Shown here: piece by piece, positions 11,203 to 22,757 of the stretch
Numbering within the stretch: position 1 is the first letter of the stretch
How the letters are laid out: every line of letters starts with the position of its first letter
NCBI RefSeq assembly: GCF_004135345.1
Contig: NZ_CP035495.1
Location: forward strand, 806,001-870,000
Direction: 5' to 3'
DNA from: Xylanimonas allomyrinae
GTDB taxonomy: Bacteria; Actinomycetota; Actinomycetes; Actinomycetales; Cellulomonadaceae
Length of the DNA stretch: 64,000 nt
Notes under the pieces: generated by a model
The model's database searches: none
What the model saw: only the letters and a program-made list of their open reading frames with translations
What the model was told of the DNA's origin: nothing
Program-made: the position numbers and the translations under genes

Positions 11203-11580
11203 GTGCCCGAGACTCTCGACCCGCAGACAGCCGCACGCCTCAAGCGCGACGAGCACGGACTGGTCGCCGCGATCATCCAGCAGCACGACTCCGGCGAGGT
11301 GCTCATGCTCGGCTGGATGGACGACGAGGCGCTGCGCCGCACGCTCACGACAGGTCGCGTGACCTTCTGGTCGCGTTCGCGGGGCGAGTACTGGCGCAAG
11401 GGCGACACGTCCGGCCACCGGCAGTACGTGAAGTCGGTCGCGATCGACTGCGACGGTGACGCGCTGCTGGTCCGCGTCGACCAGGTGGGTGCCGCCTGCC
11501 ACACGGGCGCGCGCACGTGCTTCGAGCAGGGCGGCGCGCTGCCGGCCGTCGTCGGGGACCGCGCGGAGGTGGGCGCATGA
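11203..11580 (+). CDS. hisI: Phosphoribosyl-AMP cyclohydrolase HisI
   Basis: Opens the purine ring of phosphoribosyl-AMP, the third step of histidine synthesis. This is the single-domain 125-aa form without the HisE pyrophosphohydrolase. Metal-binding motifs are visible: [28 protein letters not shown] and [12 protein letters not shown] (zinc cysteines). GTG start; an AAAGAT hexamer at 11191-11196 ends six bases before it, a weaker version of the -10-like pattern seen before many genes here. The ATGA at 11577 couples it to trpE. A hisI-trpE pairing is standard in actinobacteria. Confidence 0.94.
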   Translation: MPETLDPQTAARLKRDEHGLVAAIIQQHDSGEVLMLGWMDDEALRRTLTTGRVTFWSRSRGEYWRKGDTSGHRQYVKSVAIDCDGDALLVRVDQVGAACHTGARTCFEQGGALPAVVGDRAEVGA

Positions 11581-13130
11581 GCGCGGTCGCCGCCCCGCCC
11601 TGGGGCCAGACCTGGCCGGCTCTCGACACCTTCCGTGAGCTGGCCGCCACGCACCGGCGCGTCATCCCCGTGGTGCGCCGCGTGCTGGCCGACGACGCCA
11701 CGCCCGTGGGCCTGTACCGGGCGCTCGCGCACGGCGTGCCGGGCACGTTCATCCTCGAGTCGGCCGACGCGTCCGGTGCGTGGGCCCGCTGGTCGTTCGT
11801 GGGCGTCGCCTCGCGCGCCCAGCTCGTCTCGGACGGAGGCCAGGCCGTCTGGACGGGTGACGTGCCGGCCGGCATCCCGACGTCGGGCGACGTCGTCGAG
11901 GTGCTGGAGGCGACGCTCGCGACGCTGGCGACCGAGCCCGTCGACGGGCTGCCGCCGTTCACCGGCGGGATGGCCGGGGTGCTGGGCTGGGACGTCGTGC
12001 GGCACTGGGAGCCCACGCTGCCCGCGACCGCGCCCGACGAGCTGGGCGCCCCCGAGCTCGCCCTGTGCCTGGCCACGGACCTTGTCGCGGTCGACCACCA
12101 CACCGGGGCGGTCTGGCTCGTGGCCAACGCGATCAACATGGACGCGACCGACGAGCGCGTCGACGAGGCGCACGCCGACGCGCTCGCGCGGCTCGACGCG
12201 CTCGAGGCGCGGCTCGCCGCGCCCGGTCCGCGCGTGGCCACGGTGCTCGACCCGGACGCCACCGAGCCCGAGCTGGAGTTCCGGTCGACGCGCGAGCAGT
12301 TCGAGGCGGCGGTCGACGCAGGCAAGGCCGCCGTCCGCGACGGCGAGGTCTTCCAGGTGGTGCTCTCCCAGCGCCTCGACCTCGACTGCCCGGCCGACCC
12401 GCTCGACGTCTACCGCGCGCTGCGCACCATCAACCCGTCGCCGTACATGTACTACTTCCACCTGACCGACGTGCGGGGGCAGGGCTTCCAGGTGGTCGGG
12501 TCGAGCCCGGAGACGCTCGTCAAGGTCGACTCGGGGCACGTCACCACCTACCCGATCGCCGGGTCGCGGCCACGCGGCGCGACCGTCGAGGAGGACCTGG
12601 CGCTCGGCGAGGACCTGCTGGCGGACGCCAAGGAGCTCTCGGAGCACGTCATGCTCGTCGACCTCGCGCGCAACGACCTGGTCAAGGTGTGCGAGCCGAT
12701 CTCGGTCGAGGTCGCCGAGTTCATGACGCTGCGGCGCTTCAGCCACATCATGCACCTGTGCTCGACGGTCGTCGGGCGGCTGCGACCGGGGCGTACCGCG
12801 CTGGAGACCCTCAAGGCGACGTTCCCCGCCGGAACGCTGTCCGGGGCGCCCAAGCCGCGCGCGATCGCCCTGATCGACGAGCTCGAACCGGCCTCGCGCG
12901 GCATCTACGGCGGCACCGTCGGCTACCTCGACTTCGGTGGCAACCTCGACATGGCCATCGCGATCCGGACGGCGTTCGTGCGGGGCGGGCGGGCGTCGGT
13001 GCAGGCCGGCAGCGGCATCGTCGCCGACTCGGTGCCCGCGCTGGAGTACGCCGAGTCGCGCAACAAGGCCGCCGCCGCCGTGCGCGCCGTCCAGCTCGCG
13101 TCCCGGTTCCGGGCGCTCGGCACCTCATGA
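11577..13130 (+). CDS. trpE: Anthranilate synthase component I TrpE
   Basis: Converts chorismate to anthranilate, the first committed step of tryptophan synthesis, together with a glutaminase subunit (TrpG) that is not in this window. The 517-aa chain has the N-terminal feedback-site region ([18 protein letters not shown]), [17 protein letters not shown] and the chorismate-binding core: [27 protein letters not shown], the [12 protein letters not shown] loop, [18 protein letters not shown] and [15 protein letters not shown]. The start is fixed by the ATGA overlap with hisI. The next gene again starts in ATGA. Confidence 0.95.
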   Translation: MSAVAAPPWGQTWPALDTFRELAATHRRVIPVVRRVLADDATPVGLYRALAHGVPGTFILESADASGAWARWSFVGVASRAQLVSDGGQAVWTGDVPAGIPTSGDVVEVLEATLATLATEPVDGLPPFTGGMAGVLGWDVVRHWEPTLPATAPDELGAPELALCLATDLVAVDHHTGAVWLVANAINMDATDERVDEAHADALARLDALEARLAAPGPRVATVLDPDATEPELEFRSTREQFEAAVDAGKAAVRDGEVFQVVLSQRLDLDCPADPLDVYRALRTINPSPYMYYFHLTDVRGQGFQVVGSSPETLVKVDSGHVTTYPIAGSRPRGATVEEDLALGEDLLADAKELSEHVMLVDLARNDLVKVCEPISVEVAEFMTLRRFSHIMHLCSTVVGRLRPGRTALETLKATFPAGTLSGAPKPRAIALIDELEPASRGIYGGTVGYLDFGGNLDMAIAIRTAFVRGGRASVQAGSGIVADSVPALEYAESRNKAAAAVRAVQLASRFRALGTS

Positions 13131-13708
13131 GCCTGAGCCGGGGACGCGCGGCCGTCCTCGTGATCGTCCTCGGCGCGCTCACGCTAGCGACCGCCGGACC
13201 GGTGTGGGTGCGCTCGCAGACCGCCACGGCGCTCGACCCGAGCGTCGCGGTGAGCGTCAGCGGCGGTGACGCCGCGCCCGCGGTCAACGCGGCCGGGCTC
13301 GTCCTGGTGGCCGCTGGGCTCGCGCTCGCCCTCGGCGGGCGGGTCGCCCGCCGCATCGTGCTCGTCGTCGCCGCAGGAGCCGGGGTGCTGGTCGCCTGGT
13401 CCGCGGTCGCCGTCGCCACGAGTCCCGTCGAGGCCGCGACGGCGGGAGCGGGCGAGGCGGCCGGCGTCACGGACCTCACCGGGCCGGTGACCGTCACGCC
13501 GTGGCCGTGGCTGTGTGCCGTCGTCGGCGCGCTGGCCGTGGCCGCCGCGGTCGTCGTGGAGATCGCCGGGCGCAGGTGGGCCACGTCGTCGCGCCACGAG
13601 CGCACGCCCGCTCCGGCGGCGAGCGCCGGCGACTCGCGGGTCGACGCCCACGATGCGTGGGACACCCTCAGCAGGGGGGCGGATCCGACCGCTCCGGAGG
13701 ACCGCTAG
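13127..13708 (+). CDS. Trp-operon-associated membrane protein
   Basis: A 193-aa membrane protein with about four hydrophobic segments: RAAVLVIVLGALTLATAGPVWV, a central pair around residues 55-98, and PWPWLCAVVGALAVAAAVVVEIAG. The tail is hydrophilic and charged. It matches the small membrane protein that actinobacteria encode between trpE and trpC (the TIGR02234-type family). No biochemical role is established; a link to tryptophan or precursor transport is only suggested by position. ATG overlaps the trpE stop. Confidence 0.8.
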   Translation: MSLSRGRAAVLVIVLGALTLATAGPVWVRSQTATALDPSVAVSVSGGDAAPAVNAAGLVLVAAGLALALGGRVARRIVLVVAAGAGVLVAWSAVAVATSPVEAATAGAGEAAGVTDLTGPVTVTPWPWLCAVVGALAVAAAVVVEIAGRRWATSSRHERTPAPAASAGDSRVDAHDAWDTLSRGADPTAPEDR

Positions 13709-13755
13709 GCTGACTCCAGCCGAGCCGGAACATCACGAGAGGCACCACCACGATC

Positions 13756-14019
13756 ATGGCCGAGAACCCGAACGCTGAGAACCCCTACCTGCCCAGCGCG
13801 GCCCCGTTCCACAACGAGGGCAAGACCGTCGCCGCGTGGGTCGCGATGATCGGTGTGACGCTGGGTGCCATCATCGCCGCGGTGGGCTTCCTCTCCCCGA
13901 CTCTCTGGATCATCGTCGCAGGTGCCGTCGTCGTCGTGGCCTCGCTCATCGCGGGCGCGGTGCTGCGCGGCATGGGTCTGGGCCAGCCCGGCGCGGCCGT
14001 TGGCGAGCGCCGCGCATGA
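13756..14019 (+). CDS. Small two-helix membrane protein of the trp cluster
   Basis: An 87-aa protein with a hydrophilic N terminus ([20 protein letters not shown]) and two transmembrane helices ([21 protein letters not shown] and [21 protein letters not shown]). Proteins of this size and layout commonly sit just before trpC in actinobacteria (I believe the DUF6704/HGxxGG group). The [11 protein letters not shown] stretch resembles their conserved HG-containing segment. Function unknown. The stop overlaps the ATG of trpC (ATGA), so it is translated with the tryptophan enzymes. Confidence 0.75.
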   Translation: MAENPNAENPYLPSAAPFHNEGKTVAAWVAMIGVTLGAIIAAVGFLSPTLWIIVAGAVVVVASLIAGAVLRGMGLGQPGAAVGERRA

Positions 14020-14840
14020 CGGTCCTGGAGGGCATCGTCGCGGGCGTGCGCGAGGATCTCGCGGTCCGCCAGGCCGCCACGAGCCTGGACGCGCTCAAGG
14101 AGCGCGCCTCGCGTGCCGAGGGCGCGCTCGAGGTCGTCAGCCGACTGCGCAAGCAGGACTCCGTCGCGGTCATCGCGGAGGTCAAGCGGTCGAGCCCCTC
14201 GAAGGGTGCACTCGCGGCGATCTCCGACCCGGCCGCGCTCGCAGCCGAGTACGCGACGGGCGGCGCGAGCGTCATCTCGGTGCTCACCGAGGAGCGCCGG
14301 TTCGGCGGCAGCCTGGCCGATCTCGACGCGGTGCGCGCGAAGGTCGACGTGCCGGTGCTGCGCAAGGACTTCGTCGTCACGCCCTACCAGGTGTGGGAGG
14401 CACGGGCGCACGGCGCCGACCTCGTGCTCCTGATCGTCGCGGCGCTCGAGCAGACCGTGCTCGAGTCGCTCGTGGAGCGCGTGCACTCGCTCGGCATGAC
14501 CGCCCTCGTCGAGGCGCACACGGCCGACGAGGTCGCGCGCGCACTGGACGCCGGGGCGCGTGTCGTGGGCGTCAACGCCCGGGATCTCAAGACTCTCCAG
14601 GTCGACCGCTCCGTGTTCACCCGCCTGGCACCGCTCATCCCGGACGACGTCGTCCGGGTCGCGGAGTCCGGGGTGCGCGGGCCGCACGACGTGATGGACT
14701 ACGCCAGGGCCGGCGCTCACGCCGTCCTGGTCGGCGAGGCGCTCGTGACCGACGCCGCGCCGCGCCGCTCGGTCGCCGACCTCGTCGCGGCGGGTCAACA
14801 CCCGTCGTTGTGGTCGGTGCGTCCCGCCGCGCAGTCCTGA
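14016..14840 (+). CDS. trpC: Indole-3-glycerol phosphate synthase TrpC
   Basis: Closes the indole ring from CdRP. The 274-aa barrel carries the catalytic Lys segment [14 protein letters not shown], the [16 protein letters not shown] loop, [45 protein letters not shown] and the phosphate-binding [12 protein letters not shown]. It is the single-function form, not fused to TrpF. ATG fixed by the overlap with the preceding small membrane protein. trpB follows after 19 bases. Confidence 0.95.
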   Translation: MTVLEGIVAGVREDLAVRQAATSLDALKERASRAEGALEVVSRLRKQDSVAVIAEVKRSSPSKGALAAISDPAALAAEYATGGASVISVLTEERRFGGSLADLDAVRAKVDVPVLRKDFVVTPYQVWEARAHGADLVLLIVAALEQTVLESLVERVHSLGMTALVEAHTADEVARALDAGARVVGVNARDLKTLQVDRSVFTRLAPLIPDDVVRVAESGVRGPHDVMDYARAGAHAVLVGEALVTDAAPRRSVADLVAAGQHPSLWSVRPAAQS

Positions 14841-14859
14841 CACCAGCCGAGGAGACACC

Positions 14860-16179
14860 TTGTCGCACGACCCAACGAGCGGCTCTGCCGTGAGCGACGC
14901 CCTGTCCAGCACGCTCGCGCACCAGGTGCTCGGGCGCCTGTCCGAGCAGCCGGGCCCGTACTTCGGCGAGTTCGGCGGTCGCTGGGTGCCCGAGGCGCTC
15001 ATCGCCGCACTCGACGAGCTGGAGACCGAGTACCGCAAGGCGCTCGAGGACCCCCAGTTCACGGAGGAGCTCCAGCGGCTGCACCGGGAGTACGTGGGCC
15101 GCCCGTCGCCGCTCACCGAGGTCGCGCGGTTCGCCCAGCACTGCGGCGGCGACGCGGGCAACCGCGTGTTCCTCAAGCGCGAGGACCTCAACCACACCGG
15201 CTCGCACAAGATCAACAACGTCCTGGGCCAGGCGCTGCTCGTCAAGCGGATGGGCAAGACGCGCGTCATCGCCGAGACGGGCGCGGGCCAGCACGGCGTC
15301 GCGACCGCGACGGCCGCAGCGCTGCTCGACCTCGAGTGCGTCGTCTACATGGGCGAGGAGGACACCCGGCGCCAGGCGCTCAACGTGGCCCGCATGCGCC
15401 TGCTCGGCGCGACGGTCGTCCCGGTCCAGATCGGGTCGCGCACCCTCAAGGACGCCATCAACGAGGCGCTGCGCGACTGGGTCGCCAACGTCGACTCGAC
15501 GCACTACCTGCTGGGCACCGTGACGGGCCCGCACCCGTTCCCCGAGATGGTGCGCGAGTTCCACCGCGTCATCGGGCAGGAGGCGCGCGCCCAGATCCTC
15601 GAACGCACCGGTCGCCTGCCCGACGTCGTCGCCGCGTGCGTCGGCGGCGGGTCCAACGCGCTGGGCATCTTCAACGCGTTCCTCGACGACCCCGACGTGG
15701 CGCTCTACGGTTTCGAGGCCGGCGGCGAGGGCGTCGAGTCGGGCCGGCACGCCGCCCGCTTCAGCGGCGGCGCGCCGGGCGTGCTGCACGGCGCCCGTTC
15801 CTACCTGCTCCAGGACGACGACGGGCAGACCCTGCCGAGCCACTCGGTGTCGGCGGGCCTCGACTATCCGAGCGTCGGCCCGGCGCACTCGTGGCTGCAC
15901 GACCTGGGCCGCGCCACCTACCGGCCCGTGACCGACACGCAGGCCATGGACGCGTTCCGCGTGCTGTGCCGCACGGAGGGCATCATCCCGGCGATCGAGT
16001 CGGCGCACGCCCTGGCCGGGGCGATCCAGGTCGGCACTGAGCTGGCGGCCGCGGGCAAGCGCGACCAGGTCCTCGTGGTCAACCTGTCCGGCCGCGGCGA
16101 CAAGGACGTGGCGACCGCCGCCCGGTGGTTCGGCCTGCTCGACGACGAGGGCCTCGCCGGCCCGGAGGGAGACCAGTGA
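14860..16179 (+). CDS. trpB: Tryptophan synthase beta chain TrpB
   Basis: PLP enzyme joining indole and serine to tryptophan. 439 aa. The PLP lysine lies in HTGSHKINN; the Glu of the active site in [13 protein letters not shown]; the serine/glycine loop for phosphate in [15 protein letters not shown]. The start is TTG at 14860 behind GAGGAGA; a GTG at 14890 would drop ten residues and is possible. The TGA overlaps the GTG of trpA (GTGA), fitting an equimolar alpha2beta2 complex with an indole tunnel. Confidence 0.95.
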   Translation: MSHDPTSGSAVSDALSSTLAHQVLGRLSEQPGPYFGEFGGRWVPEALIAALDELETEYRKALEDPQFTEELQRLHREYVGRPSPLTEVARFAQHCGGDAGNRVFLKREDLNHTGSHKINNVLGQALLVKRMGKTRVIAETGAGQHGVATATAAALLDLECVVYMGEEDTRRQALNVARMRLLGATVVPVQIGSRTLKDAINEALRDWVANVDSTHYLLGTVTGPHPFPEMVREFHRVIGQEARAQILERTGRLPDVVAACVGGGSNALGIFNAFLDDPDVALYGFEAGGEGVESGRHAARFSGGAPGVLHGARSYLLQDDDGQTLPSHSVSAGLDYPSVGPAHSWLHDLGRATYRPVTDTQAMDAFRVLCRTEGIIPAIESAHALAGAIQVGTELAAAGKRDQVLVVNLSGRGDKDVATAARWFGLLDDEGLAGPEGDQ

Positions 16180-17006
16180 GCACCACCGTGGCCTCGCAGA
16201 CGGCCGCGCGGATCGACGCGACCCTGGCACAGGGGCGTCCCGCGCTCGTGGGCTACCTGCCCATGGGGTTCCCCACGATCGAGCGTTCCGCCGAGGCGGC
16301 GGCCGCGATGGTCGATGCCGGTGCCGACGTCGTCGAGCTCGGCGTCCCGTACACCGACCCGGTCATGGACGGGCCGGTCATCCAGCGCGCGGCCGAGACG
16401 GCGCTCGCGGCGGGCGCCCACGTGCGCGACGTGCTGACGGTGGTCGAACGGCTGCGCGCGCACGCGTCCCAGGTCCCCGTGCTGGTGATGACGTACTGGA
16501 ACCCGGTGCTGCGCTACGGCGTCGACGGCTTCGCCCGCGATCTTGCCGCGGCCGGGGGAGCGGGGCTCATCACGCCCGACCTGATCCCCGACGAGGGCGG
16601 CGACTGGATCGCGGCATCGGACGCGCACGGGCTGGACCGCGTGTTCCTGGTCGCTCCGAGCTCGACGCCGGAGCGCCTGCGCCTGACGGCGGCCGCGTCA
16701 CGCGGTTTCGTCTACGCCGCATCGACCATGGGCGTCACAGGCGCCCGGTCGCAGGTGGGGGAGCGCGCCGAGCAGCTCGTGGCGGACACGCGCGCCGCCG
16801 GCGCGCCGCGCGTGTGCGTAGGCCTCGGCGTCTCGACGGGGGACCAGGCCGCGCAGGTCGGCGCCTACGCCGACGGCGTCATCGTCGGCTCCGCCTTCGT
16901 CAAGGCGCTCCAGGGCGAGGAGCCCTGGTCGCGGCGTCTCGACGCCCTCCAGGCGGTGACGGCCGAGCTGGCCGCGGGCGTCGCCCGCGCCCGGAAGGAC
17001 GGCTGA
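16176..17006 (+). CDS. trpA: Tryptophan synthase alpha chain TrpA
   Basis: Cleaves indole-3-glycerol phosphate to indole for TrpB. 276 aa. Catalytic Glu in [12 protein letters not shown] and Asp in [12 protein letters not shown] are both present; [11 protein letters not shown] and [12 protein letters not shown] follow, then the phosphate-binding [13 protein letters not shown] and [15 protein letters not shown] start in the overlap with trpB. The stop overlaps the ATG of lgt (TGATG). trpD, trpF and trpG are not in this window. Confidence 0.95.
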   Translation: MSTTVASQTAARIDATLAQGRPALVGYLPMGFPTIERSAEAAAAMVDAGADVVELGVPYTDPVMDGPVIQRAAETALAAGAHVRDVLTVVERLRAHASQVPVLVMTYWNPVLRYGVDGFARDLAAAGGAGLITPDLIPDEGGDWIAASDAHGLDRVFLVAPSSTPERLRLTAAASRGFVYAASTMGVTGARSQVGERAEQLVADTRAAGAPRVCVGLGVSTGDQAAQVGAYADGVIVGSAFVKALQGEEPWSRRLDALQAVTAELAAGVARARKDG

Positions 17007-18013
17007 TGCTTCCCCTGTCCATCCCCAGCCCGTCCCAGGGCGTGTGGCACCTCGGTGCGCTGCCGCTGCGTGCGTACGCGTTCGCGATCCTCGCGGGCAT
17101 CGTGCTCGCGGCCTGGATCGCCGGGCGCCGCTTCACGCGGCGCACCGCCGGAGGCACGTTCGACGACGTCCTGGAGATCACGTTCTGGGCCGTGCCGTTC
17201 GGCATCGTCGGGGGCCGGATCTACCACGTGATCACGACGCCTGGGCCGTACTTCGGAGCGGGCGGCGATCCGATCCGCGCCCTGTTCATCTGGGAAGGCG
17301 GCCTGGGCATCTGGGGCGCCGTCGCCTTGGGCGGGCTCGGTGCGTGGATCGGCGCGCGGCGCCAGAACGTCCGGCTGCCGGTGTTCGCCGACGCCCTCGC
17401 CCCGGGCCTGCTCGTCGCGCAGGCTGTCGGGCGGCTGGGCAACTGGTTCAACCAGGAGCTGTACGGCGCTCCCACGACGCTGCCGTGGGGTCTGCAGATC
17501 GACGCCGCGCACCTGGTGACCGACCCGGCGACGGGGCTGCGCTTCGCGGAGGGGACGCTGTTCCATCCGACGTTCCTGTACGAGCTGCTGTGGAACCTCG
17601 CGATGGCCGGTGTGCTGGTGTGGATCGACCGCAAGTTCCGGCTCGGGCACGGGCGCGTCTTCTGGGCCTACGTGGCGCTCTACACGCTCGGACGTGGCTG
17701 GATCGAGGCGCTACGCATCGACACGGCCGAGCATCTGCACCTGTTCGGTACCGACGTGCGCCTCAACGTGATCACGTCGATCGTGGTGTTCGCCGGCGGC
17801 GTGGTCGCCTTCGTCCTGGTGGGGCGGCGGTTCCCGGAACGGGAGGCCGACGCGCGCCGGGTGGTCCCGGCCCTCACCTCGGACGAAGTGCCGGACGACG
17901 CACCGGACGACGTGCCGGACGAGGCGTCAGGCGACATTCCGGACGACGCGCCGGAGGGCGATGGCAACCCCGTGGCACCCGATGACCCTGTGACAGGCGC
18001 GGAACATCCGTGA
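17006..18013 (+). CDS. lgt: Prolipoprotein diacylglyceryl transferase Lgt with acidic C-terminal tail
   Basis: Membrane enzyme that moves a diacylglyceryl group from phosphatidylglycerol to the lipobox cysteine of prolipoproteins. 335 aa with about seven transmembrane helices. The Lgt signature GRLGNWFNQELYGAPT is intact, as are GGRIYHVIT and HPTFLYELLWNL. After the last helix (around residue 277) comes a hydrophilic tail of about 45 residues dominated by repeats of P-D-D and P-D-E units. The tail is not part of the catalytic fold; acidic or Pro-rich extensions occur in actinobacterial Lgt. Its place after trpA is typical for actinobacteria. Confidence 0.94.
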   Translation: MLPLSIPSPSQGVWHLGALPLRAYAFAILAGIVLAAWIAGRRFTRRTAGGTFDDVLEITFWAVPFGIVGGRIYHVITTPGPYFGAGGDPIRALFIWEGGLGIWGAVALGGLGAWIGARRQNVRLPVFADALAPGLLVAQAVGRLGNWFNQELYGAPTTLPWGLQIDAAHLVTDPATGLRFAEGTLFHPTFLYELLWNLAMAGVLVWIDRKFRLGHGRVFWAYVALYTLGRGWIEALRIDTAEHLHLFGTDVRLNVITSIVVFAGGVVAFVLVGRRFPEREADARRVVPALTSDEVPDDAPDDVPDEASGDIPDDAPEGDGNPVAPDDPVTGAEHP

Positions 18014-18185
18014 ACTAGACTTCAGCACCACTCCCCTCTTCGGGCGAGCGCCATCGGTCGACCGACCCGCGACGCGACCCCACCCGGCGCCCCCACCTGG
18101 GCGTGTGAGACCAGCGGGCCGACGGCGTCCCGAAAGCATGACGGACGAGCCGCCCGGGGTACGGGCGTAGAGAAGGACGGTGTTG

Positions 18186-21100
18186 ATGACCACGCCGCAG
18201 ACCGGGAGCCTCGCTCCTGGGCGCCAGGGGCTGTACGACCCGGCAGCCGAGCACGATGCGTGCGGTGTCGCCTTCGTGGCGACGCTTCGCGGCACGCCTG
18301 GACGCGACATCGTCGACGCGGGCCTGACGGCGCTGCTCAACCTCGACCACCGCGGTGCGGTGGGCGCGGAGGAGAACTCGGGCGACGGCGCAGGCATCCT
18401 CACCCAGATCCCGGACGCGTTCCTGCGCGACGTGATCGCCGCGGAGCTGCCGCCTGCCGGTCACTACGCGATCGGCACGGCGTTCCTGCCGAACGACGTG
18501 GCGCGCGCCGACGGGCTCGCCCGCAGGTTCGACGAGATCGCGGCGGAGGAGAAGCTCGACGTCATCGCCTGGCGTGACGTGCCCGTGACCGCGGACCTGG
18601 TCGGTCCCTCGGCACGCGCCTCGATGCCGTTGTTCCGCCAGGTCGTCGTCGCCGACCCGTCGCGCGAGCTGTCCGGCATCGACCTGGACCGCCGCGCGTA
18701 CCGCGTGCGGCGCCGGGCGCAGCACGAGCTCGGCCTGTACTTCGCGTCGCTGTCAGCCCGGACCGTCACGTACAAGGGCATGCTCACGACGGCGCAGCTC
18801 GAGCCGTTCTTCCCGGACCTGTCCGACCCGCGCTACGCCTCCGAGCTCGCGCTCGTCCACTCGCGGTTCTCGACCAACACGTTCCCGTCGTGGCCGCTCG
18901 CGCAGCCGTTCCGGCAGATCGCGCACAACGGCGAGATCAACACGGTGCGCGGCAACCGCAACTGGATGGCCGCGCGCGAGGGAAGCCTCGAGAGCGCCGC
19001 GCTGGGCGACCTCGCACCGCTCCTGCCGGTCTGTACCGACGGCGCGTCGGACTCGGCGTCGTTCGACGAGGTGCTCGAGCTGCTGCACCTGGCGGGCCGG
19101 TCGCTGCCGCACGCCGTGCTGATGATGGTGCCCGAGGCGTGGGAGAACCACGCCGAGATGGACCCTGCACGCCGCGCCTTCTACGAGTACCACGCCAACC
19201 TCATGGAGCCGTGGGACGGGCCGGCCGCCCTGACGTTCACGGACGGCACCGTCATTGGGGCGGTCCTCGACCGCAACGGACTGCGCCCCGGCCGGTACTG
19301 GGTGACGCAGGACGGCCTCGTCGTGCTCGCCTCGGAGTCGGGCGTGCTCGACCTGGACCCCGCGACCGTGGTGCGCAAGGGCCGGCTCGAACCGGGCCGC
19401 ATGTTCCTGGTGGACACGGGCGCCGGACGCATCATCGAGGACGACGAGGTCAAGGGCCAGCTCGCCGCTCAGCAGCCGTACCAGCGCTGGATCGACGAGT
19501 ACAAGATCACGCTCGAGTCGCTCCCGGAGCGCGAGCACGTGGCTCACAGCCCCGCTTCGGTGCAGCGCCGGCAGCGCACGTTCGGGTACACCGAGGAGGA
19601 GCTCAAGGTCATCCTCACCCCGATCGCGAACACGGGCGCCGAGCCGCTGGGCGCGATGGGCACCGACACGCCGATCGCGGTGCTCTCGAGCCGGCCGCGC
19701 CTGTTGTTCGACTACTTCACCCAGATGTTCGCGCAGGTGACCAACCCGCCGCTGGACGCGATCCGCGAGGAGCTGGTCACGTCGCTCGGCAGCGCGATCG
19801 GCCCGGAGCCGAACGTGCTGTCCGACGTCCCGGAGCACGCGCGCAAGCTCGTGCTCGACTTCCCCGTGGTCGACAACGACCAGCTCGCGAAGATCGTCCA
19901 CGTCGACCGCGACGAGCGCCTCGAGGGCGTCTTCCGTTCCTACACGGTGCGCGGCCTGTACGCGGTCGCGGGCGGGGGAGCCGCACTGTACGACCGCCTG
20001 GAGGCGATCTTCGCGGAGGTCGACGACGCCATCGCGCGCGGCGCGACGCACATCGTGCTCAGCGACCGCGAGTCGAACTCCGAGCTCGCGCCGATCCCGT
20101 CGCTGCTTCTGACGTCGGCAGTCCACCATCACCTGCTGCGCGAGCGCACGCGCACCCGGATCTCGCTCGTCGTCGAGGCCGGCGACGTGCGCGAGGTGCA
20201 CCATGTGGCGCTGCTCGTCGGCTACGGCGCCGCGTGCGTCAACCCGTACCTCGCGATGGAGACCGTCGAGGACCTTGCCGTGCGCGGATACCTTGACGTC
20301 ACCCCGGAGAAGGCGGTCGCGAACCTCATCAAGGCGCTCGGCAAGGGCGTGCTCAAGGTCATGAGCAAGATGGGCATCTCGACCATCATGTCCTACCGCG
20401 GAGCGCAGATCTTCGAGGCCGTGGGCCTGTCCCAGGAGCTGGTCGACGACTACTTCGCCGGCACCACGAGCCGCCTGGGCGGCGTCGGGCTCGACGTCGT
20501 CGCGGCCGAGGTCGCGGCGCGGCACGCGGAGGCCTACCCGCCGTCGGGCAACCGCGACCCGCACAAGCGCCTGGTCACCGGCGGCGAGTACCAGTGGCGC
20601 CGCGACGGCGAGGAGCACCTGTTCGACCCCGAGACGGTGTTCCGGCTCCAGCATGCGACGCGCACCGGCCGGATGGACATCTTCCGGCAGTACACGCGGC
20701 GTGTCGACGAGCAGTCGCGCCGGCTCATGACGCTGCGCGGACTGCTGCGATTCGCCCCCGACCGTGAGCCGATCCCGCTGGACGAGGTCGAGCCGGTCAG
20801 CGAGATCGTCAAGCGCTTCAACACCGGTGCCATGTCGTACGGCTCGATCTCGGCCGAGACGCACGAGACGCTCGCCATCGCGATGAACCGCCTGGGCGCG
20901 CGCTCCAACACCGGCGAGGGCGGCGAGCACCCCGAGCGCCTGTACGACGCGGAGCGCCGCTCGAAGGTCAAGCAGGTCGCCTCGGGCCGGTTCGGTGTCA
21001 CGAGCGAGTACCTGACGCAGGCCGACGACATCCAGATCAAGCTCGCGCAGGGCGCCAAGCCGGGCGAGGGCGGCCAGCTCCCGCCGGGCAAGGTCTACCC

Positions 21101-22757
21101 GTGGGTCGCGCAGGTGCGGCACTCGACGCCGGGCGTCGGGCTCATCTCGCCGCCGCCGCACCACGACATCTACTCGATCGAGGACCTCGCGCAGCTCATC
21201 CACGACTGCAAGAACGCCAACCCGGCCGCGCGCATCCACGTCAAGCTCGTCTCCGAGTTCGGCGTGGGCACCGTGGCGGCGGGCGTGTCCAAGGCGCACG
21301 CCGACGTCGTCCTCATCTCGGGGCACGACGGCGGCACGGGTGCCTCGCCGCTGACGTCGCTCAAGCACGCCGGGACGCCCTGGGAGATCGGCCTGGCCGA
21401 GACCCAGCAGACGCTCGTGCTCAACGACCTGCGCGACCGCATCACCGTCCAGGTCGACGGGCAGATGAAGACGGGCCGCGACGTCGTCGTGGCCGCGCTG
21501 CTCGGTGCCGAGGAGTTCGGTTTCGCGACGGCGCCCATGGTCGTCACGGGCTGCGTCATGATGCGCGTGTGCCACCTCGACACCTGCCCCGTGGGCGTCG
21601 CGACCCAGAACCCCGAGCTGCGCGCGCGCTTCACCGGCAAGCCCGAGTTCGTCGTCAACTTCTTCGAGTTCATCGCGCAGGAGGTCCGCGAGCACCTCGC
21701 CTCGCTGGGCTTCCGCTCGATCGACGAGGCCGTCGGCCAGGTGCAGGCGCTCGACACCCGCAAGGCCGTCGACCACTGGAAGGCGCAGGGTCTGGACCTG
21801 ACGCCCGTGCTCGAGCAGCAGGTTCCCGCGACCGGGTCGGCCGTGCGCCGCACCAAGGCGCAGGACCACGGCCTGGCGAAGGCGCTCGACAACCAGCTCG
21901 TGGCCCTGGCCGCCCCCGCGCTCGAGGACGGCACCCCCGTCACCATCGAGCTGCCGGTGCGCAACGTGAACCGGACGGTCGGCACGCTGCTCGGCCACGA
22001 GGTCACCAAGCGCTTCCGAGGAGCCGGGCTGCCGGACGGCACGATCGACGTGACGCTCAACGGGTCGGCCGGGCAGTCGTTCGGCGCGTTCGTGCCACGC
22101 GGTATCACGCTGCGCCTGTTCGGTGACGCCAACGACTACGTCGGCAAGGGCCTGTCAGGTGGCCGCATCGTCGTCCGGCCGGACCGGTCGGCGGTGCTCG
22201 AGGGCGCCGCGAACGTCATCGCCGGCAACGTCATCGGTTACGGGGCGACGTCCGGAGAGATCTTCCTGCGGGGCCGCGCGGGCGAGCGTTTCGCCGTGCG
22301 CAACTCCGGTGCGACGCTCGTCGTCGAGGGCGTGGGCGACCACGCGCTCGAGTACATGACGGGTGGCACGGTGCTGGTGCTCGGCCCCACGGGCCGCAAC
22401 CTGGGGGCCGGCATGTCGGGCGGTACGGCCTACGTGCTCGACCTGCGCGCCGCTGCGGTCAACACGACGGCGGTCGCCGCGAAGGAGCTCGAGGTCGGCC
22501 CGCTCGACGACGCCGACTGGGACGTCGTCCAGACGCTGCTGCGGCGGCACGCGGAGGAGACCGGCTCGAACGCCGCACGGTCCCTGCTGGCAGACCCCGG
22601 CGCCCGCGCCCGCTTCTCGCGCGTGCTCCCGCCCGGCTGGGCGCGCGTGCGCGCTGCGCTCGCGCAGGCCGAGGCCGACGGCGTCGCGCTCGACGGCGAC
22701 GCGGGCGAGTGGGACGAGAACGTCTGGAACAACATCGTGGAGGTGGCTCGTGGCTGA
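18186..22757 (+). CDS. gltB: Glutamate synthase (NADPH) large subunit GltB
   Basis: Makes two glutamates from glutamine and 2-oxoglutarate. 1523 aa. The short propeptide ends before Cys26 (EHDACGVAF), the N-terminal nucleophile of the glutaminase domain (about 26-430). The FMN/synthase domain (about 830-1200) has the [12 protein letters not shown] loop and the 3Fe-4S cysteines in [15 protein letters not shown] near residues 1128-1133. A GXGXG beta-helix domain ends the protein. I prefer the ATG at 18186 because AGAAGG at 18171-18176 is nine bases upstream; an in-frame GTG at 18180 is only three bases from it. The upstream 172 bases hold no gene; a TAGACT at 18015-18020 may be a -10. Confidence 0.95.
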   Translation: MTTPQTGSLAPGRQGLYDPAAEHDACGVAFVATLRGTPGRDIVDAGLTALLNLDHRGAVGAEENSGDGAGILTQIPDAFLRDVIAAELPPAGHYAIGTAFLPNDVARADGLARRFDEIAAEEKLDVIAWRDVPVTADLVGPSARASMPLFRQVVVADPSRELSGIDLDRRAYRVRRRAQHELGLYFASLSARTVTYKGMLTTAQLEPFFPDLSDPRYASELALVHSRFSTNTFPSWPLAQPFRQIAHNGEINTVRGNRNWMAAREGSLESAALGDLAPLLPVCTDGASDSASFDEVLELLHLAGRSLPHAVLMMVPEAWENHAEMDPARRAFYEYHANLMEPWDGPAALTFTDGTVIGAVLDRNGLRPGRYWVTQDGLVVLASESGVLDLDPATVVRKGRLEPGRMFLVDTGAGRIIEDDEVKGQLAAQQPYQRWIDEYKITLESLPEREHVAHSPASVQRRQRTFGYTEEELKVILTPIANTGAEPLGAMGTDTPIAVLSSRPRLLFDYFTQMFAQVTNPPLDAIREELVTSLGSAIGPEPNVLSDVPEHARKLVLDFPVVDNDQLAKIVHVDRDERLEGVFRSYTVRGLYAVAGGGAALYDRLEAIFAEVDDAIARGATHIVLSDRESNSELAPIPSLLLTSAVHHHLLRERTRTRISLVVEAGDVREVHHVALLVGYGAACVNPYLAMETVEDLAVRGYLDVTPEKAVANLIKALGKGVLKVMSKMGISTIMSYRGAQIFEAVGLSQELVDDYFAGTTSRLGGVGLDVVAAEVAARHAEAYPPSGNRDPHKRLVTGGEYQWRRDGEEHLFDPETVFRLQHATRTGRMDIFRQYTRRVDEQSRRLMTLRGLLRFAPDREPIPLDEVEPVSEIVKRFNTGAMSYGSISAETHETLAIAMNRLGARSNTGEGGEHPERLYDAERRSKVKQVASGRFGVTSEYLTQADDIQIKLAQGAKPGEGGQLPPGKVYPWVAQVRHSTPGVGLISPPPHHDIYSIEDLAQLIHDCKNANPAARIHVKLVSEFGVGTVAAGVSKAHADVVLISGHDGGTGASPLTSLKHAGTPWEIGLAETQQTLVLNDLRDRITVQVDGQMKTGRDVVVAALLGAEEFGFATAPMVVTGCVMMRVCHLDTCPVGVATQNPELRARFTGKPEFVVNFFEFIAQEVREHLASLGFRSIDEAVGQVQALDTRKAVDHWKAQGLDLTPVLEQQVPATGSAVRRTKAQDHGLAKALDNQLVALAAPALEDGTPVTIELPVRNVNRTVGTLLGHEVTKRFRGAGLPDGTIDVTLNGSAGQSFGAFVPRGITLRLFGDANDYVGKGLSGGRIVVRPDRSAVLEGAANVIAGNVIGYGATSGEIFLRGRAGERFAVRNSGATLVVEGVGDHALEYMTGGTVLVLGPTGRNLGAGMSGGTAYVLDLRAAAVNTTAVAAKELEVGPLDDADWDVVQTLLRRHAEETGSNAARSLLADPGARARFSRVLPPGWARVRAALAQAEADGVALDGDAGEWDENVWNNIVEVARG

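Noticed and set aside
18753-21998. A 1081-codon open frame antisense to gltB, and similar long antisense frames at 27477-30623, 55909-59286 and 775-2589
   Set aside because: Arg/Ala/Val-rich shadow frames produced by high GC at third codon positions; they mirror intact conserved genes on the other strand and have no domains.
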